The notes under the pieces were generated by a model, which saw only the letters and a program-made list of their open reading frames with translations, was not told the DNA's origin and made no database searches. This document shows, piece by piece, positions 11,487 through 21,475 of a stretch of DNA of 64,000 nucleotides. Location of the stretch: positions 1 through 64,000 of the forward strand of contig JAGXGZ010000086.1 of assembly GCA_024636495.1 (NCBI GenBank), written 5' to 3'. The stretch is from Roseobacter sp. (GTDB lineage: Bacteria > Pseudomonadota > Alphaproteobacteria > Rhodobacterales > Rhodobacteraceae). The position numbers were made by a program, and so were the translations under genes. The number at the start of each line of letters is the position of its first letter. The first letter of the stretch is position 1.

Positions 11487-12285
11487 AAGACGCGCATTCG
11501 ATGTCACGACGCTGCCGGGCTTTACCACAATCGCGATCCTTGCATTTATCTTGCTTTATGCCCCGATTGTGACGCTGGTTATCTATTCCTTCAACGGCGG
11601 CAATTCGGTCAATCAGTGGGGCGGATTTTCGCTGCAATGGTACGCAGTAGCCGCCCAGAACGAGGCCGTTCAAGACGCGACCGCGCGGTCGTTAATCATC
11701 GCGGTCTGGGCCTCTGTTATCTCGACGACCGTCGCGACGATGGCAGCCCTTGGCACGACGCGCAGGGGTAAGTTCAAAGGGCAGACGATGATCTATGTGA
11801 TTATCAACCAGCCCTTGATGGTGCCGGAAATCGTCACAGCTGTTTCATTGTTGATCTTCTTTTCGTCGGTGAAAGTCGCGACGGGCTATAGCGGCTTGGG
11901 GTATCTGATCCTCGCGCATTCCGCCTTTTGCATTCCCTTTGCCTATCTGCCCATCAAGGCCCGCCTTGAAGGGATGGACACCTCGATGGAGACAGCCGCC
12001 GCCGATCTTTATGCAACGCCTTGGCAAAGCTTTCGCTATGTCACGCTGCCGCTTTTGTTGCCCGGTGTCATTGCGGGCGCAATGCTTGCGTTTATCATCT
12101 CGCTTGATAACGTGATCATCACGGAATTTGTAAAGTCCGCAGGTCAGGATACGCTGCCTACCTACATGCTGGGCCAATTGCGCCGCGCCCTGACACCCGA
12201 AGTGAACGCGATCTCAACGGCGCTGTTGGCGCTGACCATCCTGATCCTGACGCTCTTCGTATTCGTAACCAAAAAGCGGGATTAA
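11479..12285 (+). CDS. potC: ABC transporter permease, PotC type
   Basis: A 268-residue permease from ATG at 11479, chosen because MDKRRAFDV precedes the first helix and gives the usual 8-base overlap with potB; a longer reading from 11368 would run through potB sequence. Six predicted helices are present and the EAA loop appears as ETAAADLYATPWQSFRYVTLP (about residues 172-192). It pairs with the PotB-type permease to form the channel. The next gene, the binding protein, starts 29 bases later. Confidence 0.88.
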   Translation: MDKRRAFDVTTLPGFTTIAILAFILLYAPIVTLVIYSFNGGNSVNQWGGFSLQWYAVAAQNEAVQDATARSLIIAVWASVISTTVATMAALGTTRRGKFKGQTMIYVIINQPLMVPEIVTAVSLLIFFSSVKVATGYSGLGYLILAHSAFCIPFAYLPIKARLEGMDTSMETAAADLYATPWQSFRYVTLPLLLPGVIAGAMLAFIISLDNVIITEFVKSAGQDTLPTYMLGQLRRALTPEVNAISTALLALTILILTLFVFVTKKRD

Positions 12286-12314
12286 CCCGTATATCATCAA
12301 CATTGGAGACCCAC

Positions 12315-13340
12315 ATGAGAACTATTCTTGTCGCAACAACAGCATTGCTGAGCACCACGTTCGGCGCGCTGGCAGAGGGCGAACTGAACCTCTTTAACTG
12401 GGGCAATTACACCAGCCCTGAAATGATCGAAAAGTTCACAGCGCAGACGGGCATCGCCGTCACGGTCACTGACTACGACAGCAACACAACCGCTTTGACC
12501 AAAGTCGAAGCAGGCGGATCCGGCTTTGATCTGGTCGTGCCATCGGCCAACTATATTCCCGTTTATGTCCGCAAGGGCCTGATTGCTGAGCTTGATCATT
12601 CCAGATTGCCAAACATCGGCAACATCGCGGCCGAATGGAAAGATGTGCCATGGGATCCGGGCCGCAGCCATTCTGTGCCATGGCAGTGGGGATCGGTTGG
12701 CATCGCTGTCAACACGACTGTTTATGGCGGCGATGTGAATACATCCGAGCTGTTTATGGATCCGCCCGAAGAACTGGTTGGCAAGATCAACGTCGTTCCT
12801 GAAATGACCGATGTGATCAACATGGCGATCTTCAATCTGGGCGGCGAGGCCTGCACCGAAGATCTGGAGCTTCTCAAGAACGTTCGGGACAAGATGATGG
12901 CCGCCAAGCCAAAATGGCTGTCGATGGATTATGGCACGACAGACAAGCTGTCGTCGGGCGATTATGCGGCATCGGTCAACTGGAACGGGTCGACCATGCG
13001 CGCCCGGATCAACAACCCAGATATCGTCTACGGCTATCCAAAGGAAGGCTATCCATTGTTCATGGATTCGGTCGCGCTGTTGTCGGATGCCAAAAATGTC
13101 GACGAGGCCTATCAGTTCATCAACTTTATTCTTGAGCCTGAGAACGCAGCGATGATTTCTGCCTTTGCACGCTATGCAAACGGTGTCGCGGGATCAGAAG
13201 AATTCATGCCCGAAGACATGAAAACAGCGCCCGAGATTGTCACGCCAGCGGAATTCGCGGCGGGGGGCAAATTCTTGCCCACGTGCCCACAATCCGCAAT
13301 TGATCTTTACACAGCGATCTGGACAGAACTGCTGAAGTAA
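12315..13340 (+). CDS. potD: ABC transporter substrate-binding protein, PotD/PotF type
   Basis: A 341-residue periplasmic binding protein from ATG at 12315 with GGAG upstream. The signal peptide covers roughly residues 1-20 with cleavage after AFGALA-type ALA. The mature start ELNLFNWGNYTSP is the hallmark of spermidine/putrescine-binding proteins (LYxYNWxxYxxP). The conserved PSANYIP and VPWQWGSVGIAVN blocks are present. It delivers ligand to the PotB/PotC pair. A hairpin terminator follows the stop, closing the amidase-pot operon. Ligand identity is unknown; polyamine is the family default. Confidence 0.9.
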   Translation: MRTILVATTALLSTTFGALAEGELNLFNWGNYTSPEMIEKFTAQTGIAVTVTDYDSNTTALTKVEAGGSGFDLVVPSANYIPVYVRKGLIAELDHSRLPNIGNIAAEWKDVPWDPGRSHSVPWQWGSVGIAVNTTVYGGDVNTSELFMDPPEELVGKINVVPEMTDVINMAIFNLGGEACTEDLELLKNVRDKMMAAKPKWLSMDYGTTDKLSSGDYAASVNWNGSTMRARINNPDIVYGYPKEGYPLFMDSVALLSDAKNVDEAYQFINFILEPENAAMISAFARYANGVAGSEEFMPEDMKTAPEIVTPAEFAAGGKFLPTCPQSAIDLYTAIWTELLK

Positions 13341-13348
13341 ATCCCGTC

Positions 13349-13383
13349 AGGCGGGGCCATGCAGTGGCCTCGCCTGCATTTTG
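13349..13383 (+). terminator. Rho-independent terminator after the pot operon
   Basis: An 11-bp stem, 13349-13359 with 13365-13375 (one G-T pair), a five-base loop and a T-rich tail (CATTTTGTT). It lies 8 bases after the binding-protein stop and before the convergent photolyase gene. Confidence 0.75.
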
Positions 13384-13405
13384 TTATTGCCCTGAATAGC
13401 CCGAA

Positions 13406-14941
13406 CTAGAACAGCGACAACTGATCGTCATCCTTTGGCTTAGCGAGTTTGCGTTTATCGGTGCGTGATTTGCGACTGCCAAGCTTTTGGAAAACTGCGT
13501 TGGCTTTCGGCCCGAAGTCAGGGCTTTTGCGCACGGCCACGATCTTTTCCTTCGCCTCTCTTGCGGCACTTGCCTGATCAACGATCCGTTCGGGATAATC
13601 CCGCCCAAGGGTAAAGTCGCGCGTATCTATCAACGTCTTTTCCCATTTCCATGGCTCGTGAACAAACGCCACCGGAACGCCCCGCAGCTCTGGCACCCAT
13701 TTGCGGATAAACACGCCTTTGGGGTCATGCTCCATCGATTGCTTTAGGGGGTTATAGACGCGCATGGTGTTGATGCCCGTCACGCCCGATTGCATCTGAA
13801 GCTGGCTGTAGTGGATGCCCGGTTCGTAGTCGGAAAACACTTGCGCCAAGTGATGCCCGGTGACGCGCCAGTCAAGCCACAGCTGATAGCTGGCAAAGCT
13901 GACCAACATCGCGCGCATCCGAAAGGTGATCCATCCTTCAGCGATCAAGTTGCGCATACAGGCATCGACAAAGGGGTACCCCGTCTGGCCCGTGGACCAT
14001 GCGCGCAAATGGGCCTCGTTGTGATCGCCGGACCGCAGCCCCTCATAGGCGGGGTGCATGCAGTGGGTTTCGATCTCGGGCTGATCTTCGAGTTTCTGGA
14101 TAAAGTGGCACCGCCAAGACAGGCGAGAGCTGAAAGCCGTCAAGTTGCGTCCAAAACTTTTCTTTTCAAGCGGCGATAATTGCGCACGTCGCTTTGCAAT
14201 AGACTGCGTTACCTCGCGCACCGACAAGGCACCCCACGTCAGATGGGTCGACAACCGTGAACAGTACACCTCGGACAGATCGGGGGCCGAGATATGGTAC
14301 AGATATTCCCGCGCCCGATGACACAAAAAGCTGCGCAAATCCGCAACCGCCTGGACCCGCCCGCCCTTTTGAACCTTGCCAATTGGCTGGGTGCCGAACA
14401 ACGGGTCGTCTTTGGCAGGCAGGATATCCGATGGCACGTGGGGCGACGGCGTCAGCGTATCCGGCTTGGGCGCAATCTTTTGTACCATACGGTCGTTACG
14501 AATTTTGGACCAGTCATCGCGGCTGCGCAGTTTGCGCACCACGCCATTGGATGGATATTCAATCAGCTTGATCTGCTGCGTACGGCACAGCGCCGCCACT
14601 GCAATATCGCGGTCATACGTCCAGCGGTTTCCCGTTTCTTCAAATACGTGGACCGCCGCAATTTGGTGGTTCGCATCAAGCAGCTTAAGCACATCGACCG
14701 CCTCTCCGATCTTGATCACCAGCGGCTGGCCAAGCTCGGTCAGCGCTCTGTTCAAATCAGTCAGACAATCATGTATGACATGCCAGTGTCGTCTCGATGC
14801 AAAGGGCTGGCGCCAATATTCAGGCTCCACAATATAAAGCGGTAGCACAGGCGTGCCGGCCCTCGCTGCGGCCACCAATGGGGCGTGATCGGTGGCGCGC
14901 AGATCACGTTTGAACCAGACAACCTGAACCGGCTGCGTCAT
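13406..14941 (-). CDS. Photolyase/cryptochrome-family flavoprotein with C-terminal clamp-like motif
   Basis: A 511-residue flavoprotein. The N-terminal photolyase alpha/beta domain opens with [16 protein letters not shown]; the C-terminal FAD-binding domain holds [15 protein letters not shown] and the strongly conserved [22 protein letters not shown] region (split here as NPLKQ and HDPKG...FIRKWVPEL). Such proteins repair UV dimers with blue light or act as light sensors; which one applies is not decidable by eye. The basic C-terminal tail ends DDDQLSLF, and QLSLF (507-511) matches the bacterial beta-clamp binding pentapeptide. Its ATG overlaps the stop of the upstream ABC1 kinase by 4 bases, so the two are coupled. 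Confidence 0.88.
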   Translation of the reverse strand: MTQPVQVVWFKRDLRATDHAPLVAAARAGTPVLPLYIVEPEYWRQPFASRRHWHVIHDCLTDLNRALTELGQPLVIKIGEAVDVLKLLDANHQIAAVHVFEETGNRWTYDRDIAVAALCRTQQIKLIEYPSNGVVRKLRSRDDWSKIRNDRMVQKIAPKPDTLTPSPHVPSDILPAKDDPLFGTQPIGKVQKGGRVQAVADLRSFLCHRAREYLYHISAPDLSEVYCSRLSTHLTWGALSVREVTQSIAKRRAQLSPLEKKSFGRNLTAFSSRLSWRCHFIQKLEDQPEIETHCMHPAYEGLRSGDHNEAHLRAWSTGQTGYPFVDACMRNLIAEGWITFRMRAMLVSFASYQLWLDWRVTGHHLAQVFSDYEPGIHYSQLQMQSGVTGINTMRVYNPLKQSMEHDPKGVFIRKWVPELRGVPVAFVHEPWKWEKTLIDTRDFTLGRDYPERIVDQASAAREAKEKIVAVRKSPDFGPKANAVFQKLGSRKSRTDKRKLAKPKDDDQLSLF

Positions 14942-16281
14942 ACTGCGTCTTGAACTTTATCAAGGCGGGCACGGATCAGACCCGCGACATCCAAGGTTGC
15001 ATCCAGTCGCGCGCACAAAAGGAAAATGCCCGCAAACTTACGTTGCAGCAACAAAACATCAATCGGCAAGGGCGGCGGGACAAAGCCATCTTCGATCAGG
15101 GTCATGCCATCTGCTTGCAGTTGATTGGCAACAGTTTGGTCGCTGAAATTGATCTGAGACTTTTCAGCCAGTGTTTCAAAAACCAGCATCATCATACGGG
15201 CGATGTGATCGCGATGGCCGGCATTTGTGGTCTCGTCTAAAAACCCGATTTCTTGCGCAATTTCCATCATCTTCCGTTGATCCAACGCCATCCCTGCGCG
15301 CAGCAAACGACGGTACTGATCAATCACCCTTGGCGCGATCACGCGGGTTGCGCCGAAATCAAGCAGCACGATTTTTTTGGTCTCTGGCTGATAGCGGTAA
15401 TTTGCAAAATTCGGGTCCGTTTGCATCACCCCAAAGTCGAACAATTCTTTCAGGGTGAGGTCAATCAGATGTCGTGCAAGCTGGTTGCGGTCCTCTTGCG
15501 TACAATTGGCCGCCTCTTCAATCGGGATGCCTGCGACAAAATCCATGGCAAGGATACTTGGCGTGCTCCACTCCTTGTGGACACGGGGCACCACAAAATG
15601 CGGTGTATCCGAAAGCAAACCCTGAAACCGCTCCAGATGTGCGGCCTCGGCGACATAGTCGGTTTCTTCGTGCAACTGGTGGCGCGCCTCTTGCAAATAG
15701 GGTGCCAGTTCGAACCCTTTGGGCAGCAGACCAGACATTTTGATCAAGACGCCCACATTGCTTACATCACTGTCAATACTCGCGGCAATGCCGGGATATT
15801 GAACCTTAATCGCCAAAATACGACCGTCTTTCAATTCGGCCCGGTGGACCTGACCGATCGAGGCCGCCGCGATGGGGCGTACATCGAAAGACGCAAAAGA
15901 GCCAAGCCAATTTGCAGGCCACTGCGCGTTCAACACTTTCTTAAGCTGAGCAGGCGGCATGGGGTCAGCATCTTCGCGCAACCGTGCCATGATCTTCGCC
16001 AATTCAGGTGGCAAGAACTCTCCGGTGTCCATTGACACAAGCTGGCCGATTTTCATCGCAGCGCCGCGCAGCTGCGCCAATTGGTCCGTGATGCGGGTGA
16101 TGTTTGCAGGCGTCAGAATCAGGTCACGCAAGGATGGCCGCTGGCCTTTGCTCAACTGCGCCAGCCCGTTGAACGCCACATTGCCCGCGACGCCAAAACC
16201 CATCGACCCCATGCGGCCAAGCCGGGACATCCGCCGATGTGGCACAGTCGTGGCGCGCGGTAGTGTTGGTTTCATGCTCAT
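14938..16281 (-). CDS. ABC1/AarF/UbiB-family atypical kinase
   Basis: A 447-residue member of the ABC1 (UbiB, ADCK) family of kinase-like proteins. The family-specific KxGQ motif (Lys77-Ile-Gly-Gln80), the alanine-rich AAASIGQV loop (138-144) replacing the kinase glycine loop, the lysine in LAIKVQYPG (159), the TDPNFANY catalytic-loop equivalent and the metal-binding DFGATR are all visible. UbiB members support ubiquinone biosynthesis, but other paralogues have unknown substrates. This one lacks the C-terminal membrane helices of UbiB, arguing for a non-UbiB paralogue. It is upstream of and coupled to the photolyase gene. Confidence 0.88.
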   Translation of the reverse strand: MSMKPTLPRATTVPHRRMSRLGRMGSMGFGVAGNVAFNGLAQLSKGQRPSLRDLILTPANITRITDQLAQLRGAAMKIGQLVSMDTGEFLPPELAKIMARLREDADPMPPAQLKKVLNAQWPANWLGSFASFDVRPIAAASIGQVHRAELKDGRILAIKVQYPGIAASIDSDVSNVGVLIKMSGLLPKGFELAPYLQEARHQLHEETDYVAEAAHLERFQGLLSDTPHFVVPRVHKEWSTPSILAMDFVAGIPIEEAANCTQEDRNQLARHLIDLTLKELFDFGVMQTDPNFANYRYQPETKKIVLLDFGATRVIAPRVIDQYRRLLRAGMALDQRKMMEIAQEIGFLDETTNAGHRDHIARMMMLVFETLAEKSQINFSDQTVANQLQADGMTLIEDGFVPPPLPIDVLLLQRKFAGIFLLCARLDATLDVAGLIRARLDKVQDAV

Positions 16282-16397
16282 ATGGCGGTCAGTCTTCTAG
16301 CGTATCTGTTTCAATTAATTCTCCTTTCGGAGGTAGGTGCGCAGGGATCGAAGGCAAGGAAACAACAGGCACGCATCAAGATTTGCGAAGGGCATTT

Positions 16398-16991
16398 TTA
16401 ACCATAGACCTTGAGGATCGTTTGCACCGCGCGCTGCACTTTGCGGTCAATATCGGTGTAGGGTACATTGCAAATGCAAAGCATGGCGCAGGTCATGCCC
16501 GACCCTTTGAAAAGGGCGATCAGGTCTTCTGCGATTTCATCGGGTGTCGCTAAAAGGGTTATGATCTGCCGCTCCCCCGCGTGCGCAAACATCTGTGCAA
16601 CTGTGCGGTGTGTTTTAGTGAACGCCGCCGAAAAGAAAGCTTGCCCCATGTCAGGATTCTGACGCGCCTCTTCGTGGATAACGCGGCCAAATTCCACTGT
16701 GTCGCTTGCGTTGAGAAATGTTAGCAGACGCACTCCAAACTCGGTCAACGCGCGCTCAAGATCTGCGCGCGTCTCAATGACTGGCATCTGTGCACCACTG
16801 ATCTTGGCCGTCTCAATTTCTGTCAGCCTGCGCAGGATTTCAGTCATGTTGTCGAAATGCCGATAGATCGTCGCCTTTGATACGGCAGCTTCGCGGGCCA
16901 GCAGATCCGTCGAGACCTTGGCGAATCCATGTTCGAAAAACAGCGCGCGGGCGGCGGTAAGGATACGCATTTCGGCGGAGGGTCTGCACAT
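16398..16991 (-). CDS. TetR-family transcriptional regulator
   Basis: About 197 residues from ATG at 16991 (MCRPSAEMRIL), preferred over an upstream start at 17024. The N-terminal helix-turn-helix is clear: AARALFFEHGFAKVSTDLLA then AVSKATIYRHFDN, typical of TetR proteins. The C-terminal ligand/dimer domain is divergent, as usual. It is divergent from an RND efflux operon starting at 17104, and two matching 18-bp elements lie in the 112-base gap, so it very likely represses that operon and itself in response to a toxic ligand. Confidence 0.88.
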   Translation of the reverse strand: MCRPSAEMRILTAARALFFEHGFAKVSTDLLAREAAVSKATIYRHFDNMTEILRRLTEIETAKISGAQMPVIETRADLERALTEFGVRLLTFLNASDTVEFGRVIHEEARQNPDMGQAFFSAAFTKTHRTVAQMFAHAGERQIITLLATPDEIAEDLIALFKGSGMTCAMLCICNVPYTDIDRKVQRAVQTILKVYG

Positions 16992-17023
16992 AAAAACACC
17001 AGTTTCCAAAGCAAATAAGAACA

Positions 17024-17089
17024 AAGTACTCCCCAGTACTCAATCTTCTTGAAAGAAATGTCAAATAGTCTAAGTACCGCCCAGTACCC
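17024..17089. promoter_or_regulatory. Two operator-like repeats between TetR gene and RND operon
   Basis: AAGTACTCCCCAGTACTC at 17024-17041 and AAGTACCGCCCAGTACCC at 17072-17089 are the same 18-bp element (15 of 18 bases identical), each made of two GTAC half-sites. Their centres are 48 bases apart in the divergent promoter region, as expected for binding sites of the adjacent TetR protein. Confidence 0.65.
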
Positions 17090-17103
17090 ATTCGGAGCCC
17101 GCC

Positions 17104-18180
17104 ATGATAAAACCAGCAATTATCGCCCTTTTGTGCCTATTTCCTGCAGTGTCAGGCGCGCAAGACGTCGAAGTTTTAACGCCGTCTGGCACTCCGGCGC
17201 CGATGCGCGCAGTCAAACTGATCACCCCCAACGGATCGTCGCAGCCAGACAAGCGGGTGTTCTTCGGACAAATCGCAGCCAAGGAAACGGTCGAGATTTC
17301 GTTTGAAGTCGGCGGGCGAATGGTGATGTTTGATGCGCTAGAAGGCCAGTTCATGGATGCTGGCACACAGATTGCGGCGCTGGAACGGGGTCCGTTTGAA
17401 CGCGCGGTGGAGCGGGCGCGTTTGCAGTTGGTCCAGTCGGAGCGGGACTTCGTCCGTACCCAAAAGCTGGCGCAATCCAATGCCATCGCCGAAACCCAGG
17501 CCGACGATGCAAAAACCGCCCGCGATCTGGCAGAAGTTGCCTTGCAAGAGGCGCAAAGTGCGTTGGACGATGCGACTTTGTATGCGCCGTTTCGGGCACT
17601 GGTCGCATCGCGCCTGACGCCGAACTTTGCCAATGTGACACCAAGCCAACCGATTGTTCGGTTGCATGATATGTCCGAAGTGCGGGTCGAAATTGACGTG
17701 CCCGAGCGGTTGTTCCAACAACGCAATGACGTGGGCGCGTTGACTTTCACTGGAACGTCCCCGCTGTTTGACGCCGAAGTGCCGCTGGAACTTCGGGAAT
17801 TTAACGCCGAAACCCAAAGCATCGGGCAAAGCTACCGGGTGACATTTGCGTTGCCCAACGACCAGGTGACTGCCGCCCTTATCCCCGGTGCGTCTATGAC
17901 CGGCACCGGCAGCATGGAGGCCGGACAGTCCACACTAGCGATCTTGCCGCCCGCTGCCGTAAATATCCAAGCGGGCGAGGCCAAGGTGATGATCTATACA
18001 CCCGACGATACTGGCGAGACCGGCACCGTCGACTGGCAAACCGTCGAGGTTGGATCGGCCACCGGGACAGATATCACCGTGTCGGGTCTGGCACCCGATA
18101 CGATGATTGTCGCAGCCGGCGCGCACCTGCTGCGCCCAGGCGAAACGGTACGCCCCTATGTCGGCATGAGCGTGGATTGA
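17104..18180 (+). CDS. RND efflux periplasmic adaptor (membrane fusion protein)
   Basis: A 358-residue HlyD/AcrA-type adaptor with a signal peptide over roughly residues 1-19 (MIKPAIIALLCLFPAVSGA). The lipoyl-type halves appear around ISFEVGGRMV and DATLYAPFRALVASRLTPNFANV, flanking an alpha-helical hairpin (about 95-160) rich in Ala, Gln and Glu. A beta-barrel domain follows. It bridges the RND pump 4 bases downstream to an outer-membrane channel; no TolC-like gene is nearby. No lipobox Cys is evident, unlike AcrA. Confidence 0.87.
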   Translation: MIKPAIIALLCLFPAVSGAQDVEVLTPSGTPAPMRAVKLITPNGSSQPDKRVFFGQIAAKETVEISFEVGGRMVMFDALEGQFMDAGTQIAALERGPFERAVERARLQLVQSERDFVRTQKLAQSNAIAETQADDAKTARDLAEVALQEAQSALDDATLYAPFRALVASRLTPNFANVTPSQPIVRLHDMSEVRVEIDVPERLFQQRNDVGALTFTGTSPLFDAEVPLELREFNAETQSIGQSYRVTFALPNDQVTAALIPGASMTGTGSMEAGQSTLAILPPAAVNIQAGEAKVMIYTPDDTGETGTVDWQTVEVGSATGTDITVSGLAPDTMIVAAGAHLLRPGETVRPYVGMSVD

Positions 18181-18184
18181 GACG

Positions 18185-21100
18185 ATGAAAATAGCACGCT
18201 TTTCGATCCAGTATCCGATTTATACATGGATTTTCATTTTGTTTGCCCTGTTCGGCGGCGCATTCGGCTATCTGTCGGTTGGCAAATTGGAAGATCCTAC
18301 CTTTACCCTGAAAAGCGCGCTGGTCATCACGGCGTATCCCGGTGCGACCCCGGCTGAAGTGGCCACAGAGGTATCCGAGGTGCTGGAAGCCGAAATCCAG
18401 CAGATGGATGAGGTCAAGCAGGTCACGTCGCGCAATACGCAAGGTCTGTCCGTGATCGAAGTCGAGGTGCAAGACACCTACGGCGGCGACGAATTGATCC
18501 AAGTCTGGGATGATCTGCGCGACCGCGTTTCAGATGCCCGCGCGGCGCTTCCCTCGGCGGCACGCACGTCAACCGTGAACGATGATTTTGGCGATGTTTT
18601 CGGCATTCTTTATGGCGTTTCAGCACCCGGATTTTCGGACGCTGAAATATGGGAAATCGCCACTTTTCTGCGGCGGAATCTATTGACGGTTCAGGGTGTT
18701 GCCAATGTGCAGATTCAAGGCTTGCCAGAGGAGGCTATCTTTGTCGAACCGTCCTCGCAGATCCTGTCGTCGCTTGGGGTTGACCCGAGCCTGATCATCA
18801 ATGCGATCAACACGTCCACTGCAATTAATTCAACCGGCTTTGTTTCTAATGGCCCGTCAAATCTGCGCGTCTCTGCCCCCTCGGCCGAGGATAGCGTCGG
18901 CGAGATCAGCGGGCTGACCTTTGGTTTTCAGGGCGAGGTCATGAACCTTCTGGACATCGCAAGCGTCAGCCGGGGTCGCGTTGACAACCCCGATCATATC
19001 TTGCGCCATAACGGGCAAGAAATTTTTACCATGGGTGTCTCCGGCCTGACGTCCGAAAACATCGTTAACGTCGGTCAACGTGTCGAAGCCGAACTTGAGA
19101 CGTTGCAACCGTTGCTGCCCGTGGGTGTCACAATTGAACCGATCTATGAACAGCACCAGATCGTAGAGGAGTCCACGGGCGACTTTCTGATCTCGCTTGC
19201 TTTGTCAGTGGGTGTGGTGATCGCGGTTCTTGCCATTTTCATGGGGCCACGGGCCGCTGTGGTGGTTGGCGTGTCCTTACTGCTGACGGTGCTTGCAACG
19301 TTCTTTTTCATGTATCTCTTCGAGGTCAAGGTAGAGCGGATTAGCTTGGGCGCGTTGATCATCGCGATGGGGATGTTGGTCGATAATGCCATCGTTATTG
19401 CCGAAGGCATGCAACAAGAGATGCGCAAGGGGCGCTCGTCGACCGAGGCGGCGGATCTTGCGGCAAACAAGACCCAGATACCGCTGCTGGGCGCGACCGT
19501 GATCGGGGTCATGGCTTTTGCGGGGATCGGCCTGTCGCCTGACGCATCTGGGGAATTCATGTTCTCGCTGTTTGCGGTGATCACGATTTCGCTGATGTTG
19601 TCATGGCTAGTCGCGGTCACGATCACACCGCTGCTGGGGCATTATCTGTTCAAGATCGGCGGTCTGGATGCCGATGACAGTGGCTATGACGGACCGGTAT
19701 TTCGCAGCTATGGGTGGCTGGTTCGCTGGGCGCTGAAACTGCGCTGGCTGGTGATTGCTGCGCTGATCGGGACGACCGTCGCCAGCGTCATTGCGTTTGG
19801 CAGTGTAAAGCAACAGTTCTTCCCCCCGGCCACGACACCACTGTTTTATCTGGAATACAAAGGCGTTCAGGGCACCGCGATCGCGACGACATCGCAGGAC
19901 GTAAAAGTAGTAGAAGACTGGCTGGCAGAGCGCGACGACGTTGCAGCGGTAACGACAACCATTGGCCGTGGCCTAAGCCGGTTCATGCTGACCTACACGT
20001 CACCGGATTCCGACAGTTCATTCGCACAATTGGTGATCCGCGCAACCTCGGAAGAGCAAATCCCTGCCCTGCGCGCTGATCTGGACCAATTTGTCATCAA
20101 CGCTCTACCCTGGGCCGAGCTTCAGTCGAAACGCATCATCTTTGGCCCGCCTGTCAGCTCAGACATCGCCGCGCGGTTTTCGGGGCCCGATGCTGACGTA
20201 CTGCGCCGTCTTGCGGAACAGGCCAAGGAAATTCTGATCAACGCGACCCCAAACCTGCACACGGAATACGTGGATTGGTACGAACAAGAGCTTGTGACAA
20301 GGCCCCTTTATGCCGAAGATCGCGCGCAGGCGGCGGGCGTGTCGCGCGGTGATGTGGCAAATGCGATTGCACTGGCCACCAACGGGATAAATGCTGGCAC
20401 CTACCGCGAGCGGGACCGGTTAATCGATATCATCGTGCGCACCCCGCGCGCCGAGACCGCGCGAGATGGTCAGATGCTGGATCAGCTTGTCTATTCGGCG
20501 GCCATTCAGGACTATCTTCCGCTTGACCAGTTGATTGACGGTTTCGAGGTTGTCACCCAAAACCCGGTGATCGAGCGGCGCAACCGCGTCCAGACCATTA
20601 CGGTAAATGCCAATGTTATTGATGGTCTTACCCCGCCATCGGTCTTTCCCGAAGTCCGCTCGTTGATTGAGGCGATTGAACTGCCGCCGGGATATTTCAT
20701 GGAATGGGGCGGAGAGTTTGAAAGCGCGGGCGACGCGCAGGAATCGCTGGGCAGCCAGATGCCGCTTAGCTTTGGGACAATGTTGCTGATCACGATCCTG
20801 CTGTTTGGCAAATTGCGTCAGACGGCTGTGATCTGGACAATTGTGCCCATGTCGATCATCGGCGTTTCTTTGGGGCTGCTTTCCACAGGTCTTGCGTTCA
20901 GCTTTACTGCGCTTTTGGGCCTGCTTGCGCTGTCGGGAATGCTCATCAAGAACGCGATTGTTCTGGTCGAAGAAATCGACGTGCAAAAAGCAGAAGGTCT
21001 GCCGCAGAAAGAGGCCATCGTGACCGCAAGCGTGTCGCGTCTGCGCCCCGTCATTCTGGCCGCTGGCACCACAATCCTTGGCATGGTGCCGTTGCTTACC

Positions 21101-21238
21101 GATGGGTTTTTTGCGGCAATGGCGGTCACCATCATGGCGGGCTTGGGCTTTGCATCGATCCTGACGCTGATCGGCGTGCCCGTGTTGTACCACACTTACC
21201 TGCGCAAAGAACGGCTGGCAGAAGCTAAAGCTGCCTAA
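18185..21238 (+). CDS. RND-family efflux pump permease
   Basis: A 1017-residue resistance-nodulation-division transporter, the usual length for AcrB/MexB relatives. Helix 1 is near residues 12-32, and a large periplasmic loop, helices 2-6, a second loop and helices 8-12 follow. The helix 4 motif GALIIAMGMLVDNAIVIAEG carries an Asp of the proton relay, and the symmetrical GLLALSGMLIKNAIVLVEE marks helix 10. These pumps expel hydrophobic compounds using the proton gradient. It is cotranscribed with the adaptor and likely controlled by the divergent TetR protein. Export substrate unknown. Confidence 0.92.
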   Translation: MKIARFSIQYPIYTWIFILFALFGGAFGYLSVGKLEDPTFTLKSALVITAYPGATPAEVATEVSEVLEAEIQQMDEVKQVTSRNTQGLSVIEVEVQDTYGGDELIQVWDDLRDRVSDARAALPSAARTSTVNDDFGDVFGILYGVSAPGFSDAEIWEIATFLRRNLLTVQGVANVQIQGLPEEAIFVEPSSQILSSLGVDPSLIINAINTSTAINSTGFVSNGPSNLRVSAPSAEDSVGEISGLTFGFQGEVMNLLDIASVSRGRVDNPDHILRHNGQEIFTMGVSGLTSENIVNVGQRVEAELETLQPLLPVGVTIEPIYEQHQIVEESTGDFLISLALSVGVVIAVLAIFMGPRAAVVVGVSLLLTVLATFFFMYLFEVKVERISLGALIIAMGMLVDNAIVIAEGMQQEMRKGRSSTEAADLAANKTQIPLLGATVIGVMAFAGIGLSPDASGEFMFSLFAVITISLMLSWLVAVTITPLLGHYLFKIGGLDADDSGYDGPVFRSYGWLVRWALKLRWLVIAALIGTTVASVIAFGSVKQQFFPPATTPLFYLEYKGVQGTAIATTSQDVKVVEDWLAERDDVAAVTTTIGRGLSRFMLTYTSPDSDSSFAQLVIRATSEEQIPALRADLDQFVINALPWAELQSKRIIFGPPVSSDIAARFSGPDADVLRRLAEQAKEILINATPNLHTEYVDWYEQELVTRPLYAEDRAQAAGVSRGDVANAIALATNGINAGTYRERDRLIDIIVRTPRAETARDGQMLDQLVYSAAIQDYLPLDQLIDGFEVVTQNPVIERRNRVQTITVNANVIDGLTPPSVFPEVRSLIEAIELPPGYFMEWGGEFESAGDAQESLGSQMPLSFGTMLLITILLFGKLRQTAVIWTIVPMSIIGVSLGLLSTGLAFSFTALLGLLALSGMLIKNAIVLVEEIDVQKAEGLPQKEAIVTASVSRLRPVILAAGTTILGMVPLLTDGFFAAMAVTIMAGLGFASILTLIGVPVLYHTYLRKERLAEAKAA

Positions 21239-21250
21239 AGCGGCTTTTTC
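21228..21250 (+). terminator. Rho-independent terminator after the RND operon
   Basis: AAGCTGC (21228-21234) pairs with GCGGCTT (21240-21246) around a 5-base loop and runs into TTTTTC. It overlaps the last codons and stop of the pump gene. Confidence 0.55.
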
Positions 21251-21475
21251 GCGCTCGATCACCTACCCGTTCCCGACACGTCAAACGCGGGTGCGCTCAA
21301 ATTCGGCTGCCTTACCGCATATCTGCAAAATTCGGACTCCGTGATTTGCAACTTATGGTGCTAGTCTGGCCACGAGCCTGCCGCGTGCAATGCCAAGCAG
21401 CCTTAAAATTTGTCACGTGCCACAGGATAAAAGCAGACCCTAACAGGGCATTCATTTCAAACTGGGAGGAACGAT

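Noticed and set aside
20420-21262. A 280-codon minus-strand frame opposite the RND pump
   Set aside because: Composition (many Arg, Gln, His) is that of an antisense frame and the plus-strand pump gene is unmistakable.
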